39,082 nt of DNA from an uncultured Actinomycetes bacterium. Its GTDB lineage: Bacteria; Actinomycetota; Actinomycetes; Nanopelagicales; Nanopelagicaceae. Below the pieces are notes generated by a model that had not been told where the DNA came from, did not search any database, and saw nothing but the letters and a program-made list of their open reading frames with translations. The position numbers and the translations under genes are program-made. Of this stretch, positions 26,698 to 36,270 are shown piece after piece. Each line of letters starts with the position of its first letter. Position 1 is the first letter of the stretch. The stretch covers positions 1-39,082 of the forward strand of contig CAILWW010000077.1 of assembly GCA_903838035.1 (NCBI GenBank), read 5' to 3'.

Positions 26698-27902
26698 TGG
26701 CTATGAAACTTTCTTCGCGCTATATCGGTTTTGTCTTCTTTCTCTTTGGTCTCGGCATCATGTCGACCGCATCTCGAACTCCAGAGATTAAAGCCAACCT
26801 CTCTCTAAATAATGCAGTCTTCGGCGCGTATCTCAGCCTTGGCGCCCTGGGATCGATCATTGCCTTAACCGTCGTGGGGGAGATAGTTCATAAATATGGA
26901 ACTAAACCGGTTCTATTAACCGCAATATCGATACTTTTCGCAACCTTAATTGCCGTTCCACATTTACATACAGGTTGGTATTGGCTTATTGCCAATATTT
27001 CGCTGGGCTTTGCCGCTTCGAGTCTTCATATATCAGCCAATGCGCAAGCAGTACATATGCAGGAATTGAGTGGAAGAGATTTTCTAGCCAAACTACATGG
27101 GCTCTGGATTGTGGGAGCTTTGCTCAGTGCAACCGTGGCCTTCATTATTCGCCCTTATATCTCGCTCGCTTGGCACTTAGATCTATTGATGAGCTGTGCT
27201 TGGGTATTGGCAATTTTCGCCATTTTTCGAATTACTCCACTACTCACAGGTGCACCAGCTGAGGAAGCTGGGAATCGATTTAATCTATGGCGTTCCTTTG
27301 CCGAAATCTTTCTCGCGCTCAAATTACATCCTTGGATCTCCTTTGGAATGGTTACCGCTGTTCAATTTGAAATGGCTACCTCAGATTGGTCAACCTTATT
27401 TTCTAAGCAAGAAATCAAAGTCAGTTCGACCATGAGTATCCTGCCCTACATTATTTTTATGATTGCGATGATTACTATGAGGCTTTCATCTCATCGCCTT
27501 TTTTCTATCGCCCCACAAGCTACTTGGATGAAGCGGCTCCCGTTAATAGGCGGGTCTTCATTTATCGTGCTGGAACAGATGGCAATTCACCTTGCATCGA
27601 ACCATCGAACTTTGGGATACCTGATGTCAATATTTGCCTTCACTATGGCGGGCATCGGCTGCTCATTTCTTATGCCTTCGCTCTATGCAATCTCTACTCA
27701 GATGTCATCAAAACCAGGAAGCATCATCATTGCCCAGATGACCTTTATCAATACCGTCTTAGTTTTCATTTTTAAGCTCGCCATCTCGTGGGCGGCTGGA
27801 AGATATTCGATTGGGACTGCGCTTTTAATTCCGGCGGTCATGCTCGCCTTCAGTGGGCTCGCCGGAAAGTTAGGAAATACCGAAAAAGTTAAGCTGGGGT
27901 AA
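26697..27902 (+). CDS. Major facilitator superfamily transporter (YbjJ-like)
   Basis: This 401-residue protein has about twelve hydrophobic helices. The start of helix 1 with SRTPEIKANLSLNNAVFGAY resembles YbjJ/fucose-permease-like MFS exporters. The charged loop after helix 2 (GEIVHKYGTKP) fits the MFS motif A region. Substrate is unknown. ATG 26697 shares one base with the preceding stop (TGATG), so it is translationally coupled to the YbbN-like gene. Its last 14 bases overlap the convergent glgB gene. Confidence 0.85.
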   Translation: MAMKLSSRYIGFVFFLFGLGIMSTASRTPEIKANLSLNNAVFGAYLSLGALGSIIALTVVGEIVHKYGTKPVLLTAISILFATLIAVPHLHTGWYWLIANISLGFAASSLHISANAQAVHMQELSGRDFLAKLHGLWIVGALLSATVAFIIRPYISLAWHLDLLMSCAWVLAIFAIFRITPLLTGAPAEEAGNRFNLWRSFAEIFLALKLHPWISFGMVTAVQFEMATSDWSTLFSKQEIKVSSTMSILPYIIFMIAMITMRLSSHRLFSIAPQATWMKRLPLIGGSSFIVLEQMAIHLASNHRTLGYLMSIFAFTMAGIGCSFLMPSLYAISTQMSSKPGSIIIAQMTFINTVLVFIFKLAISWAAGRYSIGTALLIPAVMLAFSGLAGKLGNTEKVKLG

Positions 27903-29841
27903 TCCAGAGCGTTGCAAGCGGTGGCACTCGAATCTCGGCGCGTGCTGCAAATCCTCTCGTTTCTTCTTCAACCGCATTGATAATTTGATTAGAAACTCCA
28001 CTGCCGCCAAATTCAGGAAGGTCGGTATTGAGAATCTCGTGCCATTGACCAGCGTGGGGAAGTGGGAGCAGATAATTTTCATGTGGAACGGGCGAGAAGT
28101 TTGTGACGCAGACTAAGGGATTTCCTGCCTCATCCCATCGAACAAATGCCAAAGTGTTGCTGGCCGCATCATCACCGATGAGCCAAGAAAATCCAGCTGG
28201 AGTGACATCCTGCTGCCAAAGTGCGGGCGTGTTCTTGTATTGAGAGTTGAGTGCTTGAATAGTTTTCTGCACTCCATGGTGCTCGCCATATTCAGTCAGA
28301 TGCCAGTCCAGGGACTTGGATTCACTCCACTCATCATTTTGCGCGAATTCGCAACCCATAAAGAGCAGTTTCTTTCCGGGATGAGCCCACATAAATCCAT
28401 AGAGAGCGCGAAGCGTCGCGAGTTTCTGCCAGCGATCTCCCGGAATCTTATTTACTAAAGATCCCTTGCCGTGGACCACTTCATCGTGCGAGAAGGGGAG
28501 AAGAAAGTTTTCACTCCAGGCATAGAGGATGGAGAAGGTTATTTCGCCGTGGTGGTAGATGCGATGTATGGGTTCATGTTTGATGTATTCCAAAGTGTCA
28601 TGCATCCAACCCATATTCCATTTAAATCCAAATCCGAGCCCATTCTCACTGGTCGGTTTAGTAACTCCACCCCACGCGGTCGACTCTTCGGCAATCATCA
28701 TAATTCCGGGTGCCTGGCGATAGGCAGTTGCGGTAACTTCTTGTAAAAGTGCTACAGCTTCGAGATTTTCGCGTCCACCATTTTTATTGGGAAGCCACTG
28801 GCCTTCTTTGCGTGAATAATCGAGATACAACATAGATGCGACTGCATCTACTCGGATGCCGTCGATATGAAATTCAAGGAGCCAGTAGAGCGCACTTGCG
28901 ACAACGAAATTTCGAACCTCGTTGCGGCCGTAATTAAAGATCAAAGTACCCCAGTCGGGATGCTCGCCGAGTCGTGGATCTTCATGCTCATATAGTGCGG
29001 TTCCATCAAAGCGAGCCAGCGCCCATTCATCCTTTGGGAAGTGGGCGGGTACCCAATCCAGGATTACGCCAATCCCTGCGACATGAAGGGCATCTACAAG
29101 AAACTTAAAGTCATCCGGAGAGCCAAAACGCGAGGTTGGTGCGAAGAACGAGGTCACTTGATAACCCCAAGAACCACCGAATGGATGTTCCATCACGGGT
29201 AGGAATTCAACGTGTGTGAAACCCGCTTGAAGTATGTAGGCCGTTAACTCAGTAGCGAGCTGTTGATAGGAAAGCCCTGGGCGCCAAGAACCCAGATGAA
29301 CTTCGTAGACAGATACTGGAGCGCGCCATGGTTGAAAATCTTCTCGCGCTTTCATCCATTCGGCATCGCTCCATGAATGTTGTGACTCTTCAACGACCGA
29401 AGCTGTCAGCGGAGGAATTTCGGTTTGGCGCGCAAGTGGATCGGCATGGTCCACCCAACGCCCATCTTGCTGTTGAATGGCAAATTTATATTTAACTCCT
29501 GGTCCAAGGTCAGCAATAAATATCTCCCAAATTCCATTACCACCCAGAGGAATCATGGGATGGGAAGCTTTATCCCAGAAGTTGTGATCGCTGATCAGGC
29601 TGACCGAACGCGCATTAGGCGCCCAGACCGAGAAGGCGGTTCCTAATAATTCACCGTTCTCGCTGCGACGAACATGTGCGCCGAGTGCTTTCCATAATTG
29701 CTCATGTCGACCCTCGCCGATGAGATAGAGGTCCATTTCGCCCAAGGTGGAGAGGGGATTGAGGTATCCAGCAGGTGGGTATTGAACATTGGAGCGCACA
29801 CTCTTTGGGAAGAGCTTTCGAAAACTTGCGCCAATATCCAT
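27889..29841 (-). CDS. glgB: 1,4-alpha-glucan branching enzyme
   Basis: GlgB adds alpha-1,6 branches to glycogen-like glucans. The 650-residue GH13 protein has an N-terminal CBM48-like domain (about 45-130), the catalytic barrel with nucleophile Asp332 in DGIRVDAVASM and acid/base Glu385 in MMIAEES, and a C-terminal beta domain. The 53-residue spacing of the two equals that in E. coli GlgB (405 and 458). It lacks the extra N-terminal domain of the about 730-residue actinobacterial enzymes. It follows glgE after five bases, so the two act as a pair: GlgE extends chains and GlgB branches them. Confidence 0.96.
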   Translation of the reverse strand: MDIGASFRKLFPKSVRSNVQYPPAGYLNPLSTLGEMDLYLIGEGRHEQLWKALGAHVRRSENGELLGTAFSVWAPNARSVSLISDHNFWDKASHPMIPLGGNGIWEIFIADLGPGVKYKFAIQQQDGRWVDHADPLARQTEIPPLTASVVEESQHSWSDAEWMKAREDFQPWRAPVSVYEVHLGSWRPGLSYQQLATELTAYILQAGFTHVEFLPVMEHPFGGSWGYQVTSFFAPTSRFGSPDDFKFLVDALHVAGIGVILDWVPAHFPKDEWALARFDGTALYEHEDPRLGEHPDWGTLIFNYGRNEVRNFVVASALYWLLEFHIDGIRVDAVASMLYLDYSRKEGQWLPNKNGGRENLEAVALLQEVTATAYRQAPGIMMIAEESTAWGGVTKPTSENGLGFGFKWNMGWMHDTLEYIKHEPIHRIYHHGEITFSILYAWSENFLLPFSHDEVVHGKGSLVNKIPGDRWQKLATLRALYGFMWAHPGKKLLFMGCEFAQNDEWSESKSLDWHLTEYGEHHGVQKTIQALNSQYKNTPALWQQDVTPAGFSWLIGDDAASNTLAFVRWDEAGNPLVCVTNFSPVPHENYLLPLPHAGQWHEILNTDLPEFGGSGVSNQIINAVEEETRGFAARAEIRVPPLATLWITPA

Positions 29842-29846
29842 CAGGT

Positions 29847-31601
29847 TTAAATCTTGACCTGCACGATATGTGCCACGCGACCTACAGGGCGAGCAGGATC
29901 AAGTCGCACATAGGTATGGGGTTGCCAAGTGTATTTAGCGCCGTCAAGTAAGTCGGTAACGGCAAAGTCGCCATCGAGCAATCCGAGCTCTTGCATATTC
30001 CAATGCACCGTACTTTCTTGCGCTCGTATCGGGTCCAGATTTACTACGACAAGAATAAGGTCATTGCCCTGCCTTTTGGAATAGGCAATTATTTGGTCGT
30101 TCTCGACCTGGTGAAAACGCAGATTGCGAAGTCGTTGGAGCGCGGGATGTGCTTTGCGAATCGAGTTGAGGGTAGAGATGAATGGCGCCAGAGTCAGTCC
30201 AGTTGTTGCTGCACGTTCCCAATCTCGAACCTTGATCTCATACTTCTCAGAATCTCGATACTCCTCGCCACCCTCTTTCAATGGTGTGTGTTCATAGAGT
30301 TCGTAGCCGGCATACATTCCCCACGATGGAGTCATCGTTGAGGCAAGTACCGCGCGGAGGGCAAAGACTGCCGGATTTCCGCTTTGTAGATGGAAGGGCA
30401 AAATATCTGGAGTATTGACCCAGAAGTTTGGTCGGAAGAAAGCAGATGTCGATTCACTTACCTCTCGTCCATATTCAATAAGTTCTTGTTTGGTCACGCG
30501 CCAAGTGAAATAGGTGTACGACTGTTGGAATCCGGCTTTGCCTAGTGCATGCATCATGGCTGGCTTGGTAAAAGCCTCTGCCAGAAATACAACGTCGGGA
30601 AACTCCGAATTGATGGAAGCGATGACATCCTGCCAGAAGTGCACCGGCTTGGTATGAGGATTATCGACTCGGAAGATAGTGACTCCGCGAGCAATCCAAA
30701 ATTTCAAAATTCGAATTACTTCTGCTCGAATTCCAGGGTAGTCATTATCAAAGTTGATGGGATAGATATCTTGATACTTCTTTGGTGGGTTCTCGGCATA
30801 GGCAATCGTGCCATCGGGGCGAGTGGTGAACCACTCTGGATTTGATTTTACCCACGGGTGATCAGGCGAAGTTTGAAGCGCGAGATCAAGTGCGATATCA
30901 ATCTTTAACTTCTTGGCTGCGGCGAGAAAAGCATCGAAATCAGCAAGTGTTCCCAATTCCGGATTAATTGCATCATGTCCACCTGCAGCTCCGCCGATTC
31001 CCCAAGGGACGCCAGGGTCAGAAGGCAAGGCTTCGAGCGAATTATTCTTACCCTTTCGAAATGCAATACCAATTGGGTGGATGGGAGGAAGGTAAAGCAC
31101 ATCAAAACCCATCGCGCTCACACGGTCCAGTGATTTTATGGCTGTGCGAAAAGTTCCAGAGGTTATGGTGCCATCGGCGTTCTTGATTGCGCCTTCACTG
31201 CGCGGGAAGAACTCATACCAGGAGCCGACAAGCGCACGTTCGCTCTCGACCTGAAGCGGGATGCTTTTGCTTCGGGAAGATAATCTCTTCGCATCACGAT
31301 TTTTACTTGGATCTTGATGTTCAAAAGCTTCGATGTAATAACTCCACGTGCCGGTGCTGGTGGGAGTTATGGTGCCACCAAAACGTGCTGAGCCCGGCCA
31401 AATCTCCTGCATTGCAGAGCGCGAGACCTCTTTGCCAGATGGATTAATTAGGACAATCTCCCCAGAAATGGGGTCATGTCCTTCTCGAATAATTGTGGCG
31501 GATACTGGAATTTCCTCATGTGGAATCGCTTTCACACCAACAATTTCGCCACCGAATTCAACTCTCGGAGCGATATCGAGGATGGGAAAGCGACCGATCA
31601 T
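29847..31601 (-). CDS. glgE: Alpha-1,4-glucan:maltose-1-phosphate maltosyltransferase
   Basis: GlgE lengthens alpha-1,4-glucan using maltose-1-phosphate. The 584-residue protein begins with the GlgE N-terminal domain ([18 protein letters not shown], then [11 protein letters not shown]). Catalytic residues are Asp313 in [13 protein letters not shown] and Glu342 in FLAEAFTKP, with the 29-residue spacing of Streptomyces GlgE (394 and 423). It is shorter than the usual 660-700 residues, mainly outside these motifs. ATG 31601 overlaps the aceE stop by four bases. No treS, pep2 or glgM gene lies in the window, so the maltose-1-phosphate source is elsewhere. Confidence 0.95.
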   Translation of the reverse strand: MIGRFPILDIAPRVEFGGEIVGVKAIPHEEIPVSATIIREGHDPISGEIVLINPSGKEVSRSAMQEIWPGSARFGGTITPTSTGTWSYYIEAFEHQDPSKNRDAKRLSSRSKSIPLQVESERALVGSWYEFFPRSEGAIKNADGTITSGTFRTAIKSLDRVSAMGFDVLYLPPIHPIGIAFRKGKNNSLEALPSDPGVPWGIGGAAGGHDAINPELGTLADFDAFLAAAKKLKIDIALDLALQTSPDHPWVKSNPEWFTTRPDGTIAYAENPPKKYQDIYPINFDNDYPGIRAEVIRILKFWIARGVTIFRVDNPHTKPVHFWQDVIASINSEFPDVVFLAEAFTKPAMMHALGKAGFQQSYTYFTWRVTKQELIEYGREVSESTSAFFRPNFWVNTPDILPFHLQSGNPAVFALRAVLASTMTPSWGMYAGYELYEHTPLKEGGEEYRDSEKYEIKVRDWERAATTGLTLAPFISTLNSIRKAHPALQRLRNLRFHQVENDQIIAYSKRQGNDLILVVVNLDPIRAQESTVHWNMQELGLLDGDFAVTDLLDGAKYTWQPHTYVRLDPARPVGRVAHIVQVKI

Positions 31602-34318
31602 CCGGAGCCTTCAGTATTTCCTGGATCAGCCGCCTTCACATCATGAATGTTGTATTTGGCAATTGCCTCTGAAACCACCTTTGACTTTATCTCGCCGGTA
31701 GCAACGAGCTGGGAGAGCGCGCCAATCACGATTGACTCGGCATCGACTTTGAAGTGGCGACGAAGCGCACCACGTGTATCAGAGAGTCCAAAACCATCGG
31801 TTCCAAGTGAGAGGAATTTATTCTTCACCCAAGGAGCAACTTGATCTTGAACTGCTTGCATAAAGTCTGAGACCGCAACGACTGGACCTTCATAGCCCTC
31901 GAGTTTGCGTGTGATATATGCGCTGCGCTGATCCTCGGGATTGAGCAAGTTATGGCGATCTGTAGCAAGCCCATCGCGACGTAGCTCGTTCCAGGAAGTG
32001 ACCGACCAGACATTTGCTGAGATTCCGAAATCATCGGCGAGAAGTTGTTGTGCCTTCATCGCCCAGTTCATTGCTACGCCGGAGGCAAGGAGCTGTACCT
32101 TCTTCTTGCTCTTGAATGTGGCCGGAGCATAGAGATAGATGCCCTTAAGCAGGCCTTCCACATCAAGGTTCTTTGGCTCTTCTGGTTGTACATATGGCTC
32201 GTTATAAACAGTGAGGTAGTAATAGATATTCTCGCTGTTTTCACCATACATACGACGAAGGCCATCGCGAACAATATGGCCGATTTCAAATCCAAAAGCG
32301 GGGTCATATGAAACTACCGCTGGGTTAGTGGAAGCCAAGAGAAGTGAGTGACCATCTTCGTGTTGCAGGCCTTCACCATTGAGCGTCGTGCGACCAGCGG
32401 TTGCGCCGAGGACAAATCCACGAGCAAGTTGATCGGCTGCTGCCCAGAAGGCATCGCCAGTGCGTTGGAAACCAAACATGGAATAGAAGATATAAATAGG
32501 AATCATCGGTACATCATGTGTTGAGTAGGAGGTACCTACTGCAGTAAATGATGCAGTGGAACCCGCCTCATTGATACCTTCATGCAGGATTACACCACTA
32601 GTGGATTCTTTGTAAGAGAGCATGAGTTCACGGTCAACCGACGCGTAATTTTGTCCATGAGGGGAGTAGATCTTTAGTGATGAGAAGAGCGAATCCATTC
32701 CAAAGGTACGGGCCTCATCAGGAATGATTGGCACAAAGTGCTTGCCCATCTCAGGATCTTTGAGTAGATCTTTAAAGAGGCGAACAAATGCCATTGTGGT
32801 TGCTACTTCTTGATGTCCAGATCCACGCGCTACCGATTCATAGGTAGAAAGTGGTGGCTGCGCGATTGGCGCAGAAATCTTGCGTCGTGCGGGTACGGAG
32901 CCGCCCAGTACGGTGCGACGCTCCATCATGTATTTATATTCTGGTGAATCTTTACCTGGATGGAAATACGGAGGCGCTTTGGCGTCGATCTCTTCATCCT
33001 TAAGCGGAATATGCAACGTGTCGCGGAAGGCGAGCAGATCTTCGTGCGTCATCTTCTTCATCTGGTGAGTTGCGTTGCGCGCTTCGAAGTGTGAGCCAAG
33101 CGTCCAACCCTTAATTGTCTTTGCCAAAATTACAGTTGGGCGGCCTTTATGTTCAGTCGCTGCCTTGTATGCGGCATAGAGCTTTCGATAATCATGGCCA
33201 CCGCGCTTTAGCGCCCAAATCTTCTCATCGCTCCAATCTGCAACCATGGCAGCAGTACGTGGATCGCGACCAAAGAAGTGCTCGCGAACGTAGGCGCCGC
33301 TCTCGGCCTTAAATGTTTGATAATCGCCATCGGTGGTGCGATTCATGAGTTCGAGCAGCGCGCCATCGCGATCTTTAGCGAGGAGTTCATCCCACTCGCG
33401 GCCCCAAACGACTTTAATGACATTCCAACCCGCTCCACCGAAGATGGATTCGAGTTCCTGAATAATCTTTCCGTTTCCACGGACCGGGCCGTCGAGGCGT
33501 TGTAAGTTACAGTTGATAACGAAGGTGAGATTATCTAAACCTTCGCGTGCAGCAAGTCCAATTGCGCCAAGAGATTCTGGTTCATCGGTTTCGCCATCGC
33601 CAAGAAATGCCCAGACGCGCTGATCGCTAGTGTCCTTAAGTCCGCGTCCATGCAAGTAGCGATTGAAGCGAGCTTGATAAATTGCATTGATAGGGCCAAG
33701 ACCCATGGAAACTGTTGGGAACTCCCAAAAATCTGGCATCAAACGTGGGTGAGGATACGAGGAGAGTCCACCGCCATCATGCGAAAGTTCCTGACGGAAA
33801 CCATCCATCTGATGTTCGGTGAAGCGTCCTTCCACAAAAGCGCGGGCATACATACCGGGGCTGGCATGACCTTGGAAGAATATTTGGTCTCCGCCGCCGG
33901 GATGATCCTTGCCGCGGAAGAAGTGGTTGAAGCCAACTTCATAGAGCGAAGCAGATGATGCATAAGTTGAAATATGTCCGCCAACGCCAATTCCTGGGCG
34001 TTGCGCACGGTGAACCATGACGGCGGCATTCCAGCGAATGAACGCGCGAATTCGACGCTCCATCATTTCATCGCCAGGGAAGGATGGTTCGAGTTCTGGT
34101 GCAATTGTGTTGATGTAATCGGTGCCGCGAAGCGCGGAGACACCAAGGTTGTTATTGCGCGCCTTCTCCATGAGGGAGAGCATCAAATATCTGGCGCGTA
34201 CTGGACCGGCATTCTTTATGACGGCGTCGAGGGAGTCGCGCCACTCTGCGGTCTCGGCTGGATCAGTATCGACAAGCTGTCCGATGAGATGGTCTGGCGC
34301 GTTGAAATCTGAACTCAT
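31598..34318 (-). CDS. aceE: Pyruvate dehydrogenase E1 component, homodimeric
   Basis: AceE decarboxylates pyruvate with thiamine diphosphate and hands acetyl groups to the E2 lipoyl domain. The 906-residue length is normal for the homodimeric type. The ThDP/Mg site [12 protein letters not shown], followed about 27 residues later by [14 protein letters not shown], is intact, as are the [20 protein letters not shown] region near residue 113 and [14 protein letters not shown] near 665. It is divergent from the DUF3052 gene, as in Mycobacterium (Rv2241 region), but its stop overlaps glgE, making an aceE-glgE-glgB operon. The minus-strand hexamer AAAGAT lies six bases before ATG. Confidence 0.97.
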   Translation of the reverse strand: MSSDFNAPDHLIGQLVDTDPAETAEWRDSLDAVIKNAGPVRARYLMLSLMEKARNNNLGVSALRGTDYINTIAPELEPSFPGDEMMERRIRAFIRWNAAVMVHRAQRPGIGVGGHISTYASSASLYEVGFNHFFRGKDHPGGGDQIFFQGHASPGMYARAFVEGRFTEHQMDGFRQELSHDGGGLSSYPHPRLMPDFWEFPTVSMGLGPINAIYQARFNRYLHGRGLKDTSDQRVWAFLGDGETDEPESLGAIGLAAREGLDNLTFVINCNLQRLDGPVRGNGKIIQELESIFGGAGWNVIKVVWGREWDELLAKDRDGALLELMNRTTDGDYQTFKAESGAYVREHFFGRDPRTAAMVADWSDEKIWALKRGGHDYRKLYAAYKAATEHKGRPTVILAKTIKGWTLGSHFEARNATHQMKKMTHEDLLAFRDTLHIPLKDEEIDAKAPPYFHPGKDSPEYKYMMERRTVLGGSVPARRKISAPIAQPPLSTYESVARGSGHQEVATTMAFVRLFKDLLKDPEMGKHFVPIIPDEARTFGMDSLFSSLKIYSPHGQNYASVDRELMLSYKESTSGVILHEGINEAGSTASFTAVGTSYSTHDVPMIPIYIFYSMFGFQRTGDAFWAAADQLARGFVLGATAGRTTLNGEGLQHEDGHSLLLASTNPAVVSYDPAFGFEIGHIVRDGLRRMYGENSENIYYYLTVYNEPYVQPEEPKNLDVEGLLKGIYLYAPATFKSKKKVQLLASGVAMNWAMKAQQLLADDFGISANVWSVTSWNELRRDGLATDRHNLLNPEDQRSAYITRKLEGYEGPVVAVSDFMQAVQDQVAPWVKNKFLSLGTDGFGLSDTRGALRRHFKVDAESIVIGALSQLVATGEIKSKVVSEAIAKYNIHDVKAADPGNTEGSG

Positions 34319-34324
34319 GCCCTT

Positions 34325-34330
34325 ATCTTT
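34325..34330 (-). promoter_or_regulatory. Weak -10-like hexamer for the aceE-glgE-glgB operon
   Basis: AAAGAT on the minus strand, six bases before ATG 34318, matches only A2 and T6 of TANNNT. It lies in the 137-base divergent gap 34319-34455, which holds no gene. The other half of the gap carries the leader and GGAGG site of the DUF3052 gene. Confidence 0.25.
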
Positions 34331-34455
34331 CCATGAAATTCAGGGCTCGCTCTCCGCAAAATTCGCCAGATTTCACTTGCGGGAACGGCCTGGGACTAGG
34401 AGACTTCTATCTCATAAGTCACAGCGCAGGTGTCAGAATTGGAGGCCACACCCCC

Positions 34456-34866
34456 ATGGGGGCAGAGCAAGTTGTAGAGCGCTTCGGATTAACCTCGGGC
34501 AATCTTGTTTTGGAAGTTGGCCTTGGCGATGATTGCGATCAGGTGTTGCGTGAGACTGTACAGGCGACGATTGGCACTTCATTTGTAGAGGATGAGGCAA
34601 CTGATGTTGTCGATGCCGTGCTCTTATGGTGGCGCGAAGATGACGGTGATTTAGTCGACGAACTCGTCGACGCCCTCACATTTCTCGGCGAAAATGGACC
34701 AATCTGGTTGCTGACGCCAAAAGCGGGTCGCGCAGGTCACGTTGAACCTAGCGATATTCAAGATGCCGCCCCAACCGCTGGACTATCGCAGACGATATCC
34801 TTTGCTGCTTGTGCGGATTGGACCGCTACAAAATTAGTTGCCCGTAAATCTTCTTCCAAAAAATAA
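34456..34866 (+). CDS. DUF3052 family protein
   Basis: This 136-residue acidic protein belongs to DUF3052, found beside aceE and ahpE in many Actinobacteria (Rv2239c in M. tuberculosis). Conserved stretches are LGDDCDQVLRETVQATIG, the acidic VDAVLLWWREDDGDLVDELV and WLLTPKAGRAGHVEPSDIQ followed by AAPTAGLSQT. Function is unknown. The frame is open upstream to 34333, but homologs begin near ATG 34456, and GGAGG at 34441-34445 sits ten bases before it. It precedes ahpE by 22 bases and may be co-transcribed. Confidence 0.88.
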   Translation: MGAEQVVERFGLTSGNLVLEVGLGDDCDQVLRETVQATIGTSFVEDEATDVVDAVLLWWREDDGDLVDELVDALTFLGENGPIWLLTPKAGRAGHVEPSDIQDAAPTAGLSQTISFAACADWTATKLVARKSSSKK

Positions 34867-34888
34867 TAAGCAACGAGAATAGGAAATC

Positions 34889-35347
34889 ATGTCACTAGCC
34901 ATCGGAAGCCACGCTCCAGATTTCACCTTGAAGAACCAGCACGGCGAAGAGGTTGCGCTATCAAGTTTTAAGGGAAAGAAGAACGTAGTCGTTCTCTTCA
35001 TTCCCTTCTCATTTACGGGAATTTGTACTGGTGAACTTTGCGCGATGCGTGATGATCTCGCCGCCTTCCAAAATGAGGATGTCGAACTCTTGGCGGTTTC
35101 TTGCGACTCGATGTTTACCCAAAAAGTATTTGCTGAGCAAGAGGGCTACAAGTTCTCGGTCCTCTCAGATTTCTGGCCACATGGCGAGGTCGCCAAGGCC
35201 TACGGAATCTTTGATGAGGCTCGCGGCTGCGCGATTCGCGGAACTTTCATCGTCGATAAAGAGGGCGCACTCCGCTGGCAGGTCGTAAATGCCATCGGTG
35301 ATGCTCGTAATATCGCCGATTACAAGGCTGCGCTCGCAGCACTTTAA
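34889..35347 (+). CDS. ahpE: Peroxiredoxin, AhpE type
   Basis: AhpE reduces hydroperoxides and peroxynitrite. The 152-residue protein has the peroxiredoxin motif PFSFTGICTGELC, with the peroxidatic Cys46 and Thr43, and the conserved Arg in a later strand (CAIRGTFIVDKEG). Further cysteines at 51, 76 and 109 could act in resolution, but AhpE is usually a 1-Cys enzyme reduced by mycothiol/mycoredoxin. The start ATG 34889 follows an AGGAAA site. Context with DUF3052 matches Mycobacterium Rv2238c-Rv2239c. Confidence 0.93.
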   Translation: MSLAIGSHAPDFTLKNQHGEEVALSSFKGKKNVVVLFIPFSFTGICTGELCAMRDDLAAFQNEDVELLAVSCDSMFTQKVFAEQEGYKFSVLSDFWPHGEVAKAYGIFDEARGCAIRGTFIVDKEGALRWQVVNAIGDARNIADYKAALAAL

Positions 35348-35353
35348 GCCCGG

Positions 35354-35384
35354 TTTTCAACTTAGCCCGAATCCCTAGTAGAGT
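35354..35384 (+). promoter_or_regulatory. Candidate promoter of tRNA-Val
   Basis: TTTTCA (35354-35359) and TAGAGT (35379-35384) are separated by 19 bases (18 if the box is read as TTTCAA at 35355). Transcription would start near 35391, about nine bases before the mature tRNA. The -10 lies inside the loop and 3' arm of an inverted repeat. Confidence 0.4.
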
Positions 35385-35392
35385 TCGGGCTA
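35363..35392 (+). repeat. 9-bp inverted repeat between ahpE and tRNA-Val
   Basis: TAGCCCGAA (35363-35371) and TTCGGGCTA (35384-35392) are perfect inverted copies around a 12-base loop. As RNA it would be a stable hairpin 16 bases after the ahpE stop, so it could end or protect the ahpE mRNA. The absence of a following T-run argues against a classical intrinsic terminator. Confidence 0.7.
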
Positions 35393-35399
35393 TTGAATT

Positions 35400-35474
<75 letters not shown>

Positions 35475-35495
35475 GTTCACAGCAGTTCGAATTCC

Positions 35496-35524
35496 TTGCA
35501 CGTTAATAAATGCTTAACTACATA
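35496..35524 (+). promoter_or_regulatory. Candidate promoter of the zinc-ribbon protein gene
   Basis: TTGCAC (35496-35501) and TACATA (35519-35524) with a 17-base spacer, followed by a short leader with GAGGAG before ATG 35545. This gives the zinc-ribbon/RNase H unit its own promoter downstream of the tRNA. Confidence 0.45.
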
Positions 35525-35544
35525 TAGAAGTGAAATGAGGAGTA

Positions 35545-36270
35545 ATGAAGGCCGCCGTCTCATCGCAAGCCGCGCTCATTGAACTTCAACGCATCGATTC
35601 CGCGAATATGGCGGCCGAATCTAAAATCAAAGCACTTCCTGAGCGTGAACAAATCACCGCTATTCACGCCCGCCTTGCAGCAGGAGCTGTCGAACTCGAA
35701 AAGGCAGAGGCGGAACTAGCCGATGTTGCCATCGACCTTCGCCGCAGTGAAGTTGATGTAGAACAAGTTGCAGATCGTATGAAGAAGGATGAAAATCGCT
35801 TATCTTCCGGAACCGGAACTCCGAAGGAGCTGGAACAACTCCAACATGAATTAGTCACCCTGGCCAAGCGCAAGACAGAACTTGAAGATGGCGAACTCGA
35901 AATTATGATGCGCCACGATGCAGCCAAGGAGAAGGTGGCGACTCTCAAGAGCGATGATGATGGCCTTCGCAAACTAGAGCTTGAACTTAATATTCGTCTG
36001 GAAAATGCGACCACTGAACTGACTCGCGAAATAGAACTTCACAAGAGTTCCCGCACATTGGTCTTGCCTAAGATCGAACAACCGTTGCTTGACCTTTACG
36101 AAAAGATTCGGGCGAGTGAATACGGCGTAGGCGCTGCCCTTCTCATTGGAAATAAATGCGATGGCTGCCATTTAGCCATCAATGCCATTGAAATTGATCG
36201 AATCAAATCTTTGGAGAGCGATGAAGTTTTGCGCTGCGAGGAGTGCCGTCGAATTTTGGTTCGGATCTAA
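35545..36270 (+). CDS. Coiled-coil protein with C-terminal C4 zinc ribbon
   Basis: This 241-residue protein has a long charged coiled-coil hairpin (about residues 10-175) and a C-terminal zinc ribbon with Cys205, Cys208, Cys231 and Cys234 (CDGC and CEEC). It matches the widespread C4-type zinc-ribbon family (Rv2229c in M. tuberculosis; related proteins are linked to nucleic acid binding), exact role unclear. It has a strong GAGGAG ribosome site. The stop shares one base with the next start (TAATG), so it is coupled to the RNase H gene, as in Mycobacterium. Confidence 0.9.
   Translation: MKAAVSSQAALIELQRIDSANMAAESKIKALPEREQITAIHARLAAGAVELEKAEAELADVAIDLRRSEVDVEQVADRMKKDENRLSSGTGTPKELEQLQHELVTLAKRKTELEDGELEIMMRHDAAKEKVATLKSDDDGLRKLELELNIRLENATTELTREIELHKSSRTLVLPKIEQPLLDLYEKIRASEYGVGAALLIGNKCDGCHLAINAIEIDRIKSLESDEVLRCEECRRILVRI

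Noticed and set aside
34333-34455. Upstream extension of the DUF3052 gene
   Set aside because: The 41 extra residues have no likeness to the family; ATG 34456 has GGAGG at a proper distance.
35363-35392. Intrinsic terminator of ahpE
   Set aside because: The stem is good but no T-run follows, and its 3' arm overlaps the probable tRNA promoter, so I list it only as an inverted repeat.
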